Below, piece after piece: positions 8,375 through 18,811 of a stretch of 64,000 nt of DNA. Position 1 is the first letter of the stretch; the number at the start of each line of letters is the position of its first letter. Origin of the DNA: Tumebacillus_A lipolyticus (GTDB taxonomy: Bacteria; Bacillota; Bacilli; Tumebacillales; Tumebacillaceae). Below the pieces are notes generated by a model. It searched no databases, was not told where the DNA came from, and saw nothing but the letters and a program-made list of their open reading frames with translations. The stretch spans positions 248,001 through 312,000 of the forward strand of contig NZ_JBHUIO010000005.1 in NCBI RefSeq assembly GCF_042682745.1, written 5' to 3'. Made by a program: the position numbers and the translations under genes.

Positions 8375-9070
8375 ATGAAATTTAGCCAACGATTGCGCGC
8401 GAAAGCGGATGCCAGCTGGCAAGCGAGCTTCGACCACCCATTTGTCACCGGGATCGCAGATGACACCTTACCGCTGGAGTCCTTCAAATACTACGTCCTC
8501 AACGACTCCTATTATCTGTCCGTCTTCGCCAAAGTCCAAGCGCTGGGCGCAGCGGTCGCAAATGATCTGCATACCGCCTCCCGCATGGCGGCGCATGCGC
8601 AAGGAACGTACGAAGCGGAGCTGTCACTGCACGAAACGTTCTCCACGCGCTTAGGCATCACCGCCGAAGATCGCGCCGCCTTCGAGCCATCGCCGACCGC
8701 CTATGCGTATACGACGCACCTGCTCGCAGTCGGCTACACCGGCACGCTCGGCGAGATCATCGCAGCGCTTCTGCCCTGCTACTGGCTGTATGCGGAGATC
8801 GGCAAGCGCCTGCAAGGGGCGACGCCCGAACAGCCGATCTACCAGGAGTGGATTCGCGCCTATGGCGGCGACTGGTTCGAAACGCTCGTCACCGAGCAGA
8901 TCGATCGTCTCGACGCGCTGGCAGAGCTTGCAACGCCTGAGGAGCGCCGCCGCATGGAGCAGCATTTCTTGATCTCCTCCCAATATGAGCTCTCCTTCTG
9001 GGGGATGGCCTACTCCTTGGAGCAATGGCCGGCACCTGCGATCGAGCTTGCCGAGTCGGACGCTCGCTAA
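8375..9070 (+). CDS. tenA: Aminopyrimidine aminohydrolase / thiaminase II (TenA)
   Basis: 231 residues, ATG after GAGGAGGAATCGATT. All-helical TenA family over the whole length, the usual size. Landmarks are LNDSYYLSVFAKVQAL, the active-site cysteine in LLPCYWLYAEIG (about residue 133) and the late glutamate in SSQYELSFWGMAY. TenA hydrolyses thiamin breakdown products such as aminomethyl- or formylaminopyrimidine to HMP for salvage. No other thi gene is adjacent, and no TPP riboswitch is visible. Monocistronic with a strong terminator. Confidence 0.93.
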   Translation: MKFSQRLRAKADASWQASFDHPFVTGIADDTLPLESFKYYVLNDSYYLSVFAKVQALGAAVANDLHTASRMAAHAQGTYEAELSLHETFSTRLGITAEDRAAFEPSPTAYAYTTHLLAVGYTGTLGEIIAALLPCYWLYAEIGKRLQGATPEQPIYQEWIRAYGGDWFETLVTEQIDRLDALAELATPEERRRMEQHFLISSQYELSFWGMAYSLEQWPAPAIELAESDAR

Positions 9071-9097
9071 GCAGATCGAAAAGAATAGATGATGATC

Positions 9098-9144
9098 GCC
9101 CGCATTCGGTTGGACAGCATTTCTGCTAACCGATGCGGGCTTTT
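9098..9144 (+). terminator. tenA terminator
   Basis: Arms GCCCGCATTCGGTT and AACCGATGCGGGC flank a 16-nt loop and are followed by TTTT. Confidence 0.85.
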
Positions 9145-9202
9145 CATGCTACACTGTTAGCAGTATGTTTCACAAATCGAACGCAGGAAAAGGTTGATCT
9201 AC

Positions 9203-11119
<1,917 letters not shown>

Positions 11120-11130
11120 AGCGATCGATC

Positions 11131-11163
11131 AAAAAACCAGGTCGCTCAGCGACCTGGTTTTCC
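11131..11163. terminator. Bidirectional terminator between yfmR and the DUF2334 gene
   Basis: Arms AACCAGGTCGC and GCGACCTGGTT with a 3-nt loop, flanked by A-run and T-run. The stop codon of the convergent DUF2334 gene lies in the loop, so its last codons are part of the stem. Confidence 0.85.
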
Positions 11164-12951
11164 CTTTCCCACCACCGAGAGGGCGAAGTCGACCGTCCCG
11201 CCGCGCAGCGATCGGTTGCGCGCACAGATGCTCGACCGCCCGTCCGGCGACCAGACGCCGACCAGCGGCTCCATCTCCCGCCCGGCCACCCACGGGCGCA
11301 GAACAGACTCCGCTGGCACCAAGCGCTCGCCCGTGCTGCGGGCGATCTGCCAGTCGCCCCGCTCTGGATCGACGACGAGAACATCCGCCCGGCCGTCCCG
11401 ATCAAAATCACCGACTCGCACGCGCCATTCCTTGCCGACCGCCCAGTTTTCCAGCCACGGATCGCGCTCCATCTGCAGCGCGCCCGCCTGCCAGCTCCCC
11501 ACTCTCCACGAGCCGCTATCCGGGTTCCACAGCAGAAGCTCCGCCCGCCCATCGCCGTTCAGATCGGCGTACAGCGCCTGCTGATCGATGCCGCTGTGCC
11601 CCGACGCGACCCCTCGCAGCGGGCAGAATTTAGCGCCGTCGCTCTCCGCCAACCGCCAAGCGCCCGTCACCTTGTTCCACACCGCAAGATCGGCTCGCCC
11701 GTCTCCGTTCCAGTCGGCGAGAAACGCCTTCCACATCCCTCCGCTTCCAAAGTAATCCAACCAGACGCTCGGTGCTTGAAACGACTCGCCGTCGCTCAGC
11801 GCCACGCGCCACGCTCCGCTCGCCCGATCCCAGAGCACCAGATCGTCCCGGCCATCGCCGTTCACATCGCCGATCAGCACCTCTCCGCCGCCGACGCCGC
11901 GCAGGACGCGCCTCGGTTCTAGCGGAGCAGAGCGACGGCAGGGAAACAGCTCCAAGCTGACGGAGGCAGCATACCAGTCTCCCGTCTCGCGCTCTCGCAC
12001 GATCAGCTCGGACTGGCGATCGCCATCGATGTCGCCCACCCAGATCTCCTGTCCGGGGAAAAAGTCGGTCTGGCGCATCGTCGGCACGAAGCTGACCTGA
12101 GACAGCAGGGAGACGAAGCGAAACCGCTCTGCTTGAAAGCACCTGACCAACCGCTTGAGATAGGAATGCTCCTCATACACCACCCGCGACCCTTCGCGAC
12201 TGATAAACGGAAACTCCAGATAGGGATGGTAGAAAAATCCGGCGATCTCGCCGTCCTGAAAGCTTTTGCTCTGCTCGCACATCCGCTGCAGATCCTGCTC
12301 TGGGTGCGCTCCGTCCAAGTAATACAGCGGCGTCGGCACATAGATCGTCCCGCGAAACAGCGGCAGGTCTGCATCATCGACCACGATCTTTCGCGTCTCC
12401 TCGCTGTGCGGATCATTTTCGAAGATCAGCCCCGTCCACCCTTCGATCACCCGCCGCTGGTTCTCCGAGGCGGTGTAGTGCGGCGTCTCAAACCAGTCGA
12501 TCGAAAGACCTGAGGAAAACGCGGCGAGAAACCCGTTGCGCATCCTCCTAGACGCATAGGAGCTTTCGAACGCACCTCGCTCTAAAAAGGCCGCTTTCGG
12601 ATCGTCTGGTGCACAGTCTGTCGCGCATTCTGCATAGGCAAATTCAAATCCGTCACCGGACACCGACTCTCCATACTGATGGCTGTATCCGTGCAAGCCG
12701 ATCGATCCGCCTCGCTTGTGCAGATAATCGAGCGTCGCGAGGAAGCTCCGCACATGCGGGTCGCGACGATCGGCGATCGACCTGTCATATCCGGTTTTCG
12801 GATTGATAAATCGAGGGATCATCGCCACATGAAACGGTACGTCAGCAGCAGACAAAAAGTCGGCGATCACCCGCAGCTTCCACAGGCTCTCCTCCGACTC
12901 GTAATAACCGCCTGGCCCAACATCCTCCAAGCGCAACAGCGCTTTTTTCAT
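11146..12951 (-). CDS. DUF2334 deacetylase-like protein with C-terminal FG-GAP/VCBS repeats
   Basis: 601 residues from the ATG after GGAGGGGATCGAAA. Residues 1-300 match the DUF2334 NodB-like barrel: LRLEDVGPGG, then MIPRFINP, SIGLHGYSHQYG with paired histidines, and FFYHPYLEFP. From about 315 there are six roughly 48-residue FG-GAP repeats with calcium-loop signatures DIDGD, DVNGDGRDD, DWNGDGRAD, DLNGDGRAE, DFDRDGRAD and a degenerate last one, which should fold into a beta-propeller. The odd point is that there is no signal peptide or membrane anchor: the catalytic domain begins at residue 2. DUF2334 proteins (such as Bacillus YdaL) are normally linked to exopolysaccharide. Function unproven. 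Confidence 0.85.
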   Translation of the reverse strand: MKKALLRLEDVGPGGYYESEESLWKLRVIADFLSAADVPFHVAMIPRFINPKTGYDRSIADRRDPHVRSFLATLDYLHKRGGSIGLHGYSHQYGESVSGDGFEFAYAECATDCAPDDPKAAFLERGAFESSYASRRMRNGFLAAFSSGLSIDWFETPHYTASENQRRVIEGWTGLIFENDPHSEETRKIVVDDADLPLFRGTIYVPTPLYYLDGAHPEQDLQRMCEQSKSFQDGEIAGFFYHPYLEFPFISREGSRVVYEEHSYLKRLVRCFQAERFRFVSLLSQVSFVPTMRQTDFFPGQEIWVGDIDGDRQSELIVRERETGDWYAASVSLELFPCRRSAPLEPRRVLRGVGGGEVLIGDVNGDGRDDLVLWDRASGAWRVALSDGESFQAPSVWLDYFGSGGMWKAFLADWNGDGRADLAVWNKVTGAWRLAESDGAKFCPLRGVASGHSGIDQQALYADLNGDGRAELLLWNPDSGSWRVGSWQAGALQMERDPWLENWAVGKEWRVRVGDFDRDGRADVLVVDPERGDWQIARSTGERLVPAESVLRPWVAGREMEPLVGVWSPDGRSSICARNRSLRGGTVDFALSVVGKGKPGR

Positions 12952-13014
12952 TTTCGATCCCCTCCGCATAAGCTCACTTGCTTACAGCCTATGCGAGCGG
13001 GGATCAGAAGTTAT

Positions 13015-13329
13015 TCAGTCGTCGTAGCGCGCATCTTCAACGCGCACGATCCCTTCGACGATCAGCTCCAGCTCCGTCTCGAAGTTGAGCAAAAGCGGTG
13101 CGGGCAACTCGTCGTAGAGGGCGGAAAGCTCGGGCAGGTCAAGCGCCGCTGCTGTCGTGCGCGGCTTTTGCTCCAAGCTCTCCAACCACTCTTTCACCGC
13201 ATCGATAAACCGATAGAAAGCAGCTTGAAAGCGATCCGCATCATCGCCTGCGCTGTCCATGTCGCTCGACTGCATCTGCTGCCAATCGCTCTGCATCTCC
13301 TGAAACGCTTCTTGCACGGCTTTGATCAT
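13015..13329 (-). CDS. Small acidic helical protein of unknown function
   Basis: 104 residues; ATG after GGAGTAGCGCG, 4 bp past the proC stop, so it is co-transcribed with proC. It is predicted largely alpha-helical and strongly acidic, with no signal peptide, no membrane segment and no cysteine. I do not recognise a family. Between this gene and the DUF2334 gene is an imperfect stem (arms GCATAGGCT and AGCTTATGC) without a T-run. Confidence 0.65.
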   Translation of the reverse strand: MIKAVQEAFQEMQSDWQQMQSSDMDSAGDDADRFQAAFYRFIDAVKEWLESLEQKPRTTAAALDLPELSALYDELPAPLLLNFETELELIVEGIVRVEDARYDD

Positions 13330-13333
13330 CGCG

Positions 13334-14143
13334 CTACTCCTTCGCCATCTCTTTGGCCCGCCGGTTGGTCGCCTCCACCGCCGCTCCGATCAGGGCGGGG
13401 AACTCACGCTCCTCCATCACGCGCAGCCCAGCTGCCGTCGCACCGCCCGGCGTCGTCACCTGATCGCGCAAAGCGGCGGGCGAATCGCCCTGCTTCAGCA
13501 TCAGCGCCGAGCCGTACACCATCCCCACGATCATCCGATGCGCCTGCTCCTTCGTCACGCCAAACTGGAGTGCCGTCTCCTCCAACACTTCAGCGAAGCG
13601 GTACAAAAAGGCAGGAGCCGAGCCGGTCACCGCCGTCAGCTGATGAATCTGCTCCTCGGTGCACTCCTCATAGCTGCCGATGCCGTCCAAGATCATCTCC
13701 AGCACGGCGCGGTGCTCCGCTCGCACGCTCTTGCCGTATGTATAGAGCGAGACGGACGCGCCGACAGATGCCGCCGTGTTCGGCATCACCCACGCCACCG
13801 GAGTCCCTTCCGGCAGCAGTTCCTCCATCATCCCCGTGCCGATTCCCGCCGCCACGGTGAACACAAACTGCCCGTTCACATGCGGCGCCAGCTCGACGAG
13901 CGTCTCGCGAACCTGACCTGGCTTCATCGCGAGCACGATCGCATCCGCTCCTGCCACCTGTGCCTGCCAATCGCGAGTTGCGGTCACACCGTACGCCGCG
14001 CGCAGTTCGGCCAACCTCGCTTCGTTCGATCGGTTGGTGACGATGATCTCCTCGATCGAGTCGCGCTTTCGTGCCAAGAGCCCCGATAGGATCGCCTCTG
14101 CCATCCGCCCAGCTCCGAGGAACAGTATCGTTTGCTTCTTCAT
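13334..14143 (-). CDS. proC: Pyrroline-5-carboxylate reductase
   Basis: 269 residues, ATG after AGGAGGCGTTTGAGG. N-terminal Rossmann motif FLGAGRMAEA (8-17), then VAGADAIVLAMKPGQV and the C-terminal dimerisation helix with the P5CR signature (about 215-245: VYGSALMLKQGDSPAALRDQ and TTPGGATAAGL). It reduces P5C to proline with NAD(P)H, the last step of proline synthesis. First gene of a two-gene operon. Confidence 0.95.
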   Translation of the reverse strand: MKKQTILFLGAGRMAEAILSGLLARKRDSIEEIIVTNRSNEARLAELRAAYGVTATRDWQAQVAGADAIVLAMKPGQVRETLVELAPHVNGQFVFTVAAGIGTGMMEELLPEGTPVAWVMPNTAASVGASVSLYTYGKSVRAEHRAVLEMILDGIGSYEECTEEQIHQLTAVTGSAPAFLYRFAEVLEETALQFGVTKEQAHRMIVGMVYGSALMLKQGDSPAALRDQVTTPGGATAAGLRVMEEREFPALIGAAVEATNRRAKEMAKE

Positions 14144-14237
14144 CCTCAAACGCCTCCTTTTCAACTATTCTCTTACAAAGCAGGAATGGAACGCAAGCCT
14201 GTACAATAGTAGACGATAGAGAAGCGAGGTGATACTC

Positions 14238-14978
14238 GTGTCAGAATTTTTCAATATCGGAGGGTTGACCGATCGGTTCGTGCTCTTTTCTTTCGGCCAT
14301 CTGCTCTCCTTATTTCTTATCTTTACAGCGATTCTCTTTCTCTATCGTTACAGGCAACAACTTCAGCAAAAGCGGTTCGGACGCGTGGTGCGATATGGTC
14401 TGGCCAGCCTGTTGCTGATATCGGACCTCGTGCTCAACTTTTGGTTTTTGGCGGAGCGCTCTTGGCACCTCGACTACAACCTGCCCCTACAGCTGTGCAC
14501 CATTTCGCTCTATCTGGCCGCCTTCATGCTGATCACGCGGAGCTTTTTGCTGTTTGAGTTCGTCTTTCTGATCGGCATCGGAGGTGCGCTGCAAGCGCTG
14601 CTCACGCCCGATCTCGGCTACTACTCCTTCCCGCATTTTCGCACCTATCAGTTTTTTATCGCCCACGGCGCCATCCTGCTCGCCGGCTTCTACATGGTGT
14701 TCGTGGAAGGATACCGCCCGACCCTGCACTCGATCTGGCGCTCCCTGCTGGTCTTAAACATCATCGCAGGTCTCGTCGGGATTGCCAACTGGCTGACGGG
14801 CGGCAACTACATGTTTCTCGCACACAAGCCGGGGGGAGCTTCCCTGATCGACCTGCTCGGGCCGTGGCCATACTACATTCTCTGGCTGGAACTGGTCGCG
14901 CTGCTCTCCGTGCTCCTGTTCTACCTCCCGTTCGGCCTGCAGGATCTGTTGCGCAGAAAAAACAGACGCGCGAGCTAG
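14238..14978 (+). CDS. TIGR02206/YwaF-like integral membrane protein
   Basis: 246 residues from GTG after AGGTGATACTC. Seven hydrophobic segments (for example LFSFGHLLSLFLIFTAILFL and LLLISDLVLNFWFL), short loops, and conserved DYNLPLQLC and GGNYMFL-KP motifs characteristic of the YwaF family. The function of the family is unknown; it is sometimes noted as an intramembrane protein of uncertain role. Divergent from proC. The following coaB gene starts 90 bp later and may be co-transcribed. Confidence 0.85.
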   Translation: MSEFFNIGGLTDRFVLFSFGHLLSLFLIFTAILFLYRYRQQLQQKRFGRVVRYGLASLLLISDLVLNFWFLAERSWHLDYNLPLQLCTISLYLAAFMLITRSFLLFEFVFLIGIGGALQALLTPDLGYYSFPHFRTYQFFIAHGAILLAGFYMVFVEGYRPTLHSIWRSLLVLNIIAGLVGIANWLTGGNYMFLAHKPGGASLIDLLGPWPYYILWLELVALLSVLLFYLPFGLQDLLRRKNRRAS

Positions 14979-15068
14979 TCGTTCCTCCTCGCCTGCAGGA
15001 GAGCGTACCATGATCGATTCGATCAACGGTCGATCACCATTCGAGATCACGACAAAGAGGGGTTCCAA

Positions 15069-15746
15069 ATGAAGCTACAGAGCAAAACGATTCTGATCAC
15101 CAGCGGCGGCACGCTAGAAAAATGGGATGAGGTGCGCGGTCACACCAATCTCGCGCGCGGCACGATGGGCTGCTATCTGGCGGAGCAAGCGCTTCAGGAC
15201 GGCGCGGAGGTGATCTATCTGCACGGCTATTTTGCACGCCTGCCAGAACCGCACCCTCGCCTGCGCCTCCTACCGTTTCTAGGCATTGAAGATCTCCGCG
15301 AGCAGTTGGAGCAAGTGCTGACCAGCGAAGCGATCGACGGGCTGATCATGACTGCAGCCGTCTCCGACTGGGTGGTGGACAAGCTGCTCGCACAGGATGG
15401 CAGCCCGATCGCCGACCTCGGCAAGATCGCCAGCGACAACCCGCCGATCGTCCACTTTAAAAAGGCGCCGAAAGTGATCACGCAGATCAAGACATGGAGT
15501 CCGAAGACGTTTCTCGTCGGCTTCAAGCTGGAGCATGATGCTGACCCCGACCACCTGCTGATGCGCGCTCGCCAGCGGATGGAAACATGGCGTGCCGACC
15601 TGGTGGTGGCCAACGCAGCCCGTTCGCTCTACACCGAATCCACGCCCCACTACATCGTCTCGCGCACCGGAGAGGTCAACGTGTGCACAGATAAAAAGAC
15701 GACAGCACATGCGCTGTTGCAGCAGCTCGCAGAGGGGTTGGCCTAA
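15069..15746 (+). CDS. coaB: Stand-alone phosphopantothenate-cysteine ligase (CoaB)
   Basis: 225 residues, ATG after GAGGGGTTCCAA. It covers only the CoaB half of CoaBC: ILITSGGTLEKWDEVR nucleotide-binding start, MTAAVSDW, FKKAPKVI, LVGFKLEHD and ADLVVANAA. Length and these motifs match the monofunctional type II CoaB of streptococci and enterococci, not the CoaBC fusion usual in Bacilli. It joins cysteine to 4'-phosphopantothenate using a nucleotide triphosphate. It may supplement a bifunctional CoaBC elsewhere in the genome, or act on a related substrate. Confidence 0.8.
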   Translation: MKLQSKTILITSGGTLEKWDEVRGHTNLARGTMGCYLAEQALQDGAEVIYLHGYFARLPEPHPRLRLLPFLGIEDLREQLEQVLTSEAIDGLIMTAAVSDWVVDKLLAQDGSPIADLGKIASDNPPIVHFKKAPKVITQIKTWSPKTFLVGFKLEHDADPDHLLMRARQRMETWRADLVVANAARSLYTESTPHYIVSRTGEVNVCTDKKTTAHALLQQLAEGLA

Positions 15747-15831
15747 CGCCACCCTCTTTTTATTGCCCCTTGACAAGCTCGCCTCAACTATGGAAATCTA
15801 TGGGTCACAACCATTTCTGGAGGATGCTCAG

Positions 15832-16338
15832 ATGCTCTATCATTTTAGCGAGGATGCGACCATCCGCCACTTTGCACCGCGCCTGCACCCGTCCCATCCG
15901 GACAAGCCACCGGCAGTCTGGGCGATCGATGACCAGCGCGCTCCGCTCTACTATTTTCCCCGCGACTGCCCGCGCATCGCTTACTATGTGACGGAGCGCA
16001 CGACGGAGGACGATCGAGAGCGCTACTTTGCTCACACGTCAGCCCGCATGGTGATCGCGGTGGAGAGCGGCTGGCTGAAGCGCATCCTGACCGCCAAGCT
16101 CTACGTCTACCACCTGCCGGCTGAGCCGTTCAGCTGCCTCGATCAAGGAGCGGGATATTTCACCTCACCGGAAGCGGTGACGCCCGTCAAGGTCGAGCCG
16201 GTCGGCGATCTGTTCGCTCAGCTCGCCGCAGCCAACGTGGAAGTGCGCCTGATGCCCTCTCTGTTCCCCCTGCAGGAAGCGCTGCTGCGCTCCAGCTTGC
16301 ACTTTTCGATGATCCGCATGCGCAATGCTCGTGACTAA
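15832..16338 (+). CDS. DUF6886-family protein
   Basis: 168 residues, ATG 7 nt after GGAGG; the long upstream frame overlapping coaB is spurious. Opening LYHFSEDATIRHFAPR, then VWAIDDQRAPLYYFPRDCPR, identifies the small uncharacterised family often labelled DUF6886, whose fold may be RES/ART-like (speculative). No signal peptide. It lies between coaB and the Nudix gene in the same direction with short gaps, so probably one transcript. Function unknown. Confidence 0.8.
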   Translation: MLYHFSEDATIRHFAPRLHPSHPDKPPAVWAIDDQRAPLYYFPRDCPRIAYYVTERTTEDDRERYFAHTSARMVIAVESGWLKRILTAKLYVYHLPAEPFSCLDQGAGYFTSPEAVTPVKVEPVGDLFAQLAAANVEVRLMPSLFPLQEALLRSSLHFSMIRMRNARD

Positions 16339-16352
16339 GAGGAGGATGTTAA

Positions 16353-16760
16353 ATGTTTGAAAAAGGTCTGATCCGCGATGATGTCACCTATGTCTTGATC
16401 TACGATGAGCAGACAGACAGCGTGCTCGCCGTGCAGAATGAAATCTACTGGAGTCTTCCCGGCGGCCTGCGCGAAGATGGGGAAAGCTTGCATCAGGCGG
16501 CCGTTCGCGAGGCGAAGGAGGAGACTGGGTATGACGTCGCTGTCGGACAGCTCGTTCATCTCAGCGAGCGTCAACTGGGCAACAAGCATGCTGTCTTCTT
16601 CACCTTTCGCGGGGAGATCGTCGGCGGCGAGGCCCGCACGACCGATTCGGAGATTCAGCAGATCGCTTGGAAGACGATCGCCGAGGCGGAAGAGCTGATG
16701 CCCTATCTCGCGCCGCTTCGCCCCCTGCTTCAGAACTCTGCCACCTACCGGATCGAATAA
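16353..16760 (+). CDS. Nudix hydrolase
   Basis: 135 residues after AGGAGGATGTTAA, 14 bp past the preceding stop. The Nudix box is complete: G in GGLREDGE, then REAKEETGYDV (about 36-58), with all metal-binding glutamates. Members cleave nucleoside diphosphates linked to another moiety. The compact 135-residue size without extra domains gives no substrate hint. Confidence 0.9.
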   Translation: MFEKGLIRDDVTYVLIYDEQTDSVLAVQNEIYWSLPGGLREDGESLHQAAVREAKEETGYDVAVGQLVHLSERQLGNKHAVFFTFRGEIVGGEARTTDSEIQQIAWKTIAEAEELMPYLAPLRPLLQNSATYRIE

Positions 16761-16761
16761 A

Positions 16762-16786
16762 GCCCTCCCTGCTTGGAGGGCCTTGC
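16762..16786 (+). terminator. Possible terminator of the coaB-Nudix transcript
   Basis: Arms GCCCTCC and GGAGGGC with a 6-nt loop start 2 bp past the stop codon. The following tract CTTGCT is poor in T, so termination may be partial. Confidence 0.5.
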
Positions 16787-16943
16787 TAGTCCTCGCCTTT
16801 TGACATGATCGACCTACTTTGCGGGCGCTCGCGAGATACTTCCACTGCGGAAACCCCATCGCTGCGAACCTGTTCGAACGTCACTGCTGTCAGGATCGCC
16901 TCCGAGCGCTTCGCAAGCGAGTTCCTGGCGACAAGCGCCGCCT

Positions 16944-16986
16944 AACACGCCGCCTTCGGGGCTCAGCCTCCCGACGGCGGCGTGTT
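16944..16986. other. Long GC-rich hairpin in the Nudix/SemiSWEET gap
   Basis: Outer arms AACACGCCGCC and GGCGGCGTGTT, one mismatch, then inner arms TCGGG and CCCGA around a 9-nt loop: about 16 bp of stem in 43 nt. No T-run on either strand. It lies in a 267-bp gap with no credible gene and could be a Rho-type end, mRNA stabiliser or part of an RNA. Confidence 0.4.
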
Positions 16987-17027
16987 GCAGGTCGGTGTGC
17001 TGATGACTCGGGTGGTCGCGCAAGGAA

Positions 17028-17297
17028 TTAAGATTTCTTGTATTTGAACATCAAGCCGATGATGATCAGAATCAGGATGAGCGACATGCTGTTGGTGATC
17101 AGAAACGCATATCCTACACCGTCCACCGCGAGGCTGACCGCATACACTTCCATCAGGCTGATCCCTGCCAACAGCAACCAAAACGTCTTTTTGTTCAAAT
17201 CTTTGACCGACTTGGTCTTCACAATCTGCACGATCTGCGGAATCCAGCCAAACGATAAGATCACGCCCCCGATCAGCTGAAGAACAGCGAAAAACAT
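17028..17297 (-). CDS. SemiSWEET / PQ-loop small membrane transporter
   Basis: 89 residues after GGAGGGGTCGA. Three membrane helices with the PQ motif in the first (GWIPQIVQIVKT), the size of bacterial SemiSWEETs, which dimerise to carry sugars by facilitated diffusion. KTKSVKDLNKKTFWLLL is the typical loop and second helix. Short positively charged C-terminus. Confidence 0.88.
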   Translation of the reverse strand: MFFAVLQLIGGVILSFGWIPQIVQIVKTKSVKDLNKKTFWLLLAGISLMEVYAVSLAVDGVGYAFLITNSMSLILILIIIGLMFKYKKS

Positions 17298-17339
17298 TCG
17301 ACCCCTCCTCTCGATTTCACACAGCGCACTTCTGGCCGC

Positions 17340-17861
17340 CTAGACGTTAAAAAAGGCTTCCGGATAGCGCACCATCCCCTCGACTCCTGACAGCGAGCCG
17401 ATTTGTGTTTCACACACCATAAAATATTGATCTTGCACGTCAAATGGCCCCTGCAATTTTTTCTCGCTCGCGGGAATGAACCCGAACTTCGGATAAAACT
17501 GTGGATGACCCAACACGATCACAGAGCCGTAACCCGCTTCCGCACAGCGGCCCAACCCTTCGCGCACCAAGTCGGAGCCGATCCCGCGCTGTTGATAGTC
17601 CGGCTTTACCGCCATCGGTGCGAGCGCAAGCGACGTGACGAAGCCGCCTTCCGTTTCGATCCCAATCTTGCTGAACAGAATGTGTCCCACCACTTCGCCC
17701 GCCGACGTTTCTGCGACCAATGAGAGCTGAGGAACGAAGTGCTCCGAACTTCGAATCGCCTCGATCAAACTCGATTCATCTTCTCTCCCAAATGCGAGAT
17801 CGTTTACCTCTTTAATCGCGCAGATATCTTCTGTTTGCTCCGCTCGAATGCTGTACAACAT
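17340..17861 (-). CDS. GNAT-family N-acetyltransferase (YhbS-like)
   Basis: 173 residues after GGAGGACAGAC. Acetyl-CoA-binding motif A is clear (VKPDYQQRGIGSDLVREGL, about 88-107), followed by VIVLGHPQFYPKFGF, the usual beta-bulge and substrate strand of the YhbS group. Substrate unknown. Monocistronic; it faces the divergent MerR gene. Confidence 0.87.
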   Translation of the reverse strand: MLYSIRAEQTEDICAIKEVNDLAFGREDESSLIEAIRSSEHFVPQLSLVAETSAGEVVGHILFSKIGIETEGGFVTSLALAPMAVKPDYQQRGIGSDLVREGLGRCAEAGYGSVIVLGHPQFYPKFGFIPASEKKLQGPFDVQDQYFMVCETQIGSLSGVEGMVRYPEAFFNV

Positions 17862-17973
17862 GTCTGTCCTCCCACCACAATGTTAGATACTGTTCATCAT
17901 ATCACACAGACCGATTGATATTTCCAAAATTGAAAACACACTCCGCGATTCTCGATTTTCAATTCATAGCCCC

Positions 17974-18004
17974 TTGACCTTCCAGTTAGCGGAACCTTTA
18001 TACT
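17974..18004 (+). promoter_or_regulatory. MerR-type promoter with 19-bp spacer
   Basis: -35 TTGACC (17974-17979), 19-bp spacer, -10 TATACT (17999-18004). An imperfect dyad lies in the spacer (CCTTCC and GGAACC about AGTTAGC). The overlong spacer with central dyad is the hallmark of promoters twisted open by MerR proteins; it lies just before the merR-like gene, so autoregulation is likely. Confidence 0.75.
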
Positions 18005-18040
18005 GTGAGTAAGCACAACTGAAGTAGGAGATGCCTCATC

Positions 18041-18694
18041 ATGCTGATGACAATCGGTCAATTTAGCGAACGCACAGGGCTGCGACCTAAAACTTTGCGC
18101 TACTATGAGGAGGTCAAACTGCTCCTCCCCGAAGTTCGCTCTGAGAACGGCTATCGTCACTATTCGGATGCACAGATTGAAAAAGCCCAGCTGATCAGCA
18201 GTTTGCGGCAGGCGGGAGTCAGCGTAGCAGACATTCGCCAATTTTTAAGCTCCGATCAGGCGCAGAAAGAAGATCTTCTCGCTCGCTGGCGGGACGAAGC
18301 GGCAGCCAAGCTCCTGTCGATCCAAGTGGCTCATCAATTCTTGAACGGATTGGATTCACAGACAAAGCATGTGCATCTGGTGTATTGGGATCATCCGCGC
18401 TCGATCGTCTGGCTCCCGCTGGAAGTGGGCGCGGGGGTAGCAGCATGGAACTGCTCAGCGCAAGACTATCAACGCCGCCTGAGCGCCATCGGGCTGGAAG
18501 TCGAGCGATCGAGCTATGTCCGCTTTCCACAGGATGCGCAAAGCACGCGCTGTGAGATCGGATTTGTGATCGCCAGCCAAAACATCCCGCCAGATCAGCA
18601 GGTCGAAAAATATGCTCCCACCTTGTTCGCAACTTTACACTGTCAGGCGAACATGCCGCTTCCCTGCAAGCCGATCTTTGCAACTGTGCAGTAG
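18041..18694 (+). CDS. MerR-family regulator with GyrI-like effector domain
   Basis: 217 residues. The winged HTH (1-70) begins MTIGQFSERTGLRPKTLRYYEE, the MerR signature, and is followed by a short coiled coil (75-105). Residues 115-217 resemble the BmrR/GyrI ligand-binding fold rather than a metal site; cysteines are scattered, not in the CueR/ZntR pattern. A small-molecule sensor is more likely than a metal sensor. The VOC gene 117 bp downstream on the same strand is the obvious co-regulated candidate. Confidence 0.88.
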   Translation: MLMTIGQFSERTGLRPKTLRYYEEVKLLLPEVRSENGYRHYSDAQIEKAQLISSLRQAGVSVADIRQFLSSDQAQKEDLLARWRDEAAAKLLSIQVAHQFLNGLDSQTKHVHLVYWDHPRSIVWLPLEVGAGVAAWNCSAQDYQRRLSAIGLEVERSSYVRFPQDAQSTRCEIGFVIASQNIPPDQQVEKYAPTLFATLHCQANMPLPCKPIFATVQ

Positions 18695-18811
18695 TTCGGA
18701 TTTCGACCTGTCGGGGAACCGCTGCGGAAGTATTCCGGTTTTTCGGACGGTCACTATCTGCTGATGGTACCTGTCGCACAATATTGATGCTTAAAACTGG
18801 AGGATGACACC

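Noticed and set aside
15592..15831. Longer start for the DUF6886 gene overlapping coaB
   Set aside because: The ATG at 15832 has GGAGG at 7 nt and aligns with the family start; the upstream part overlaps coaB in another frame.
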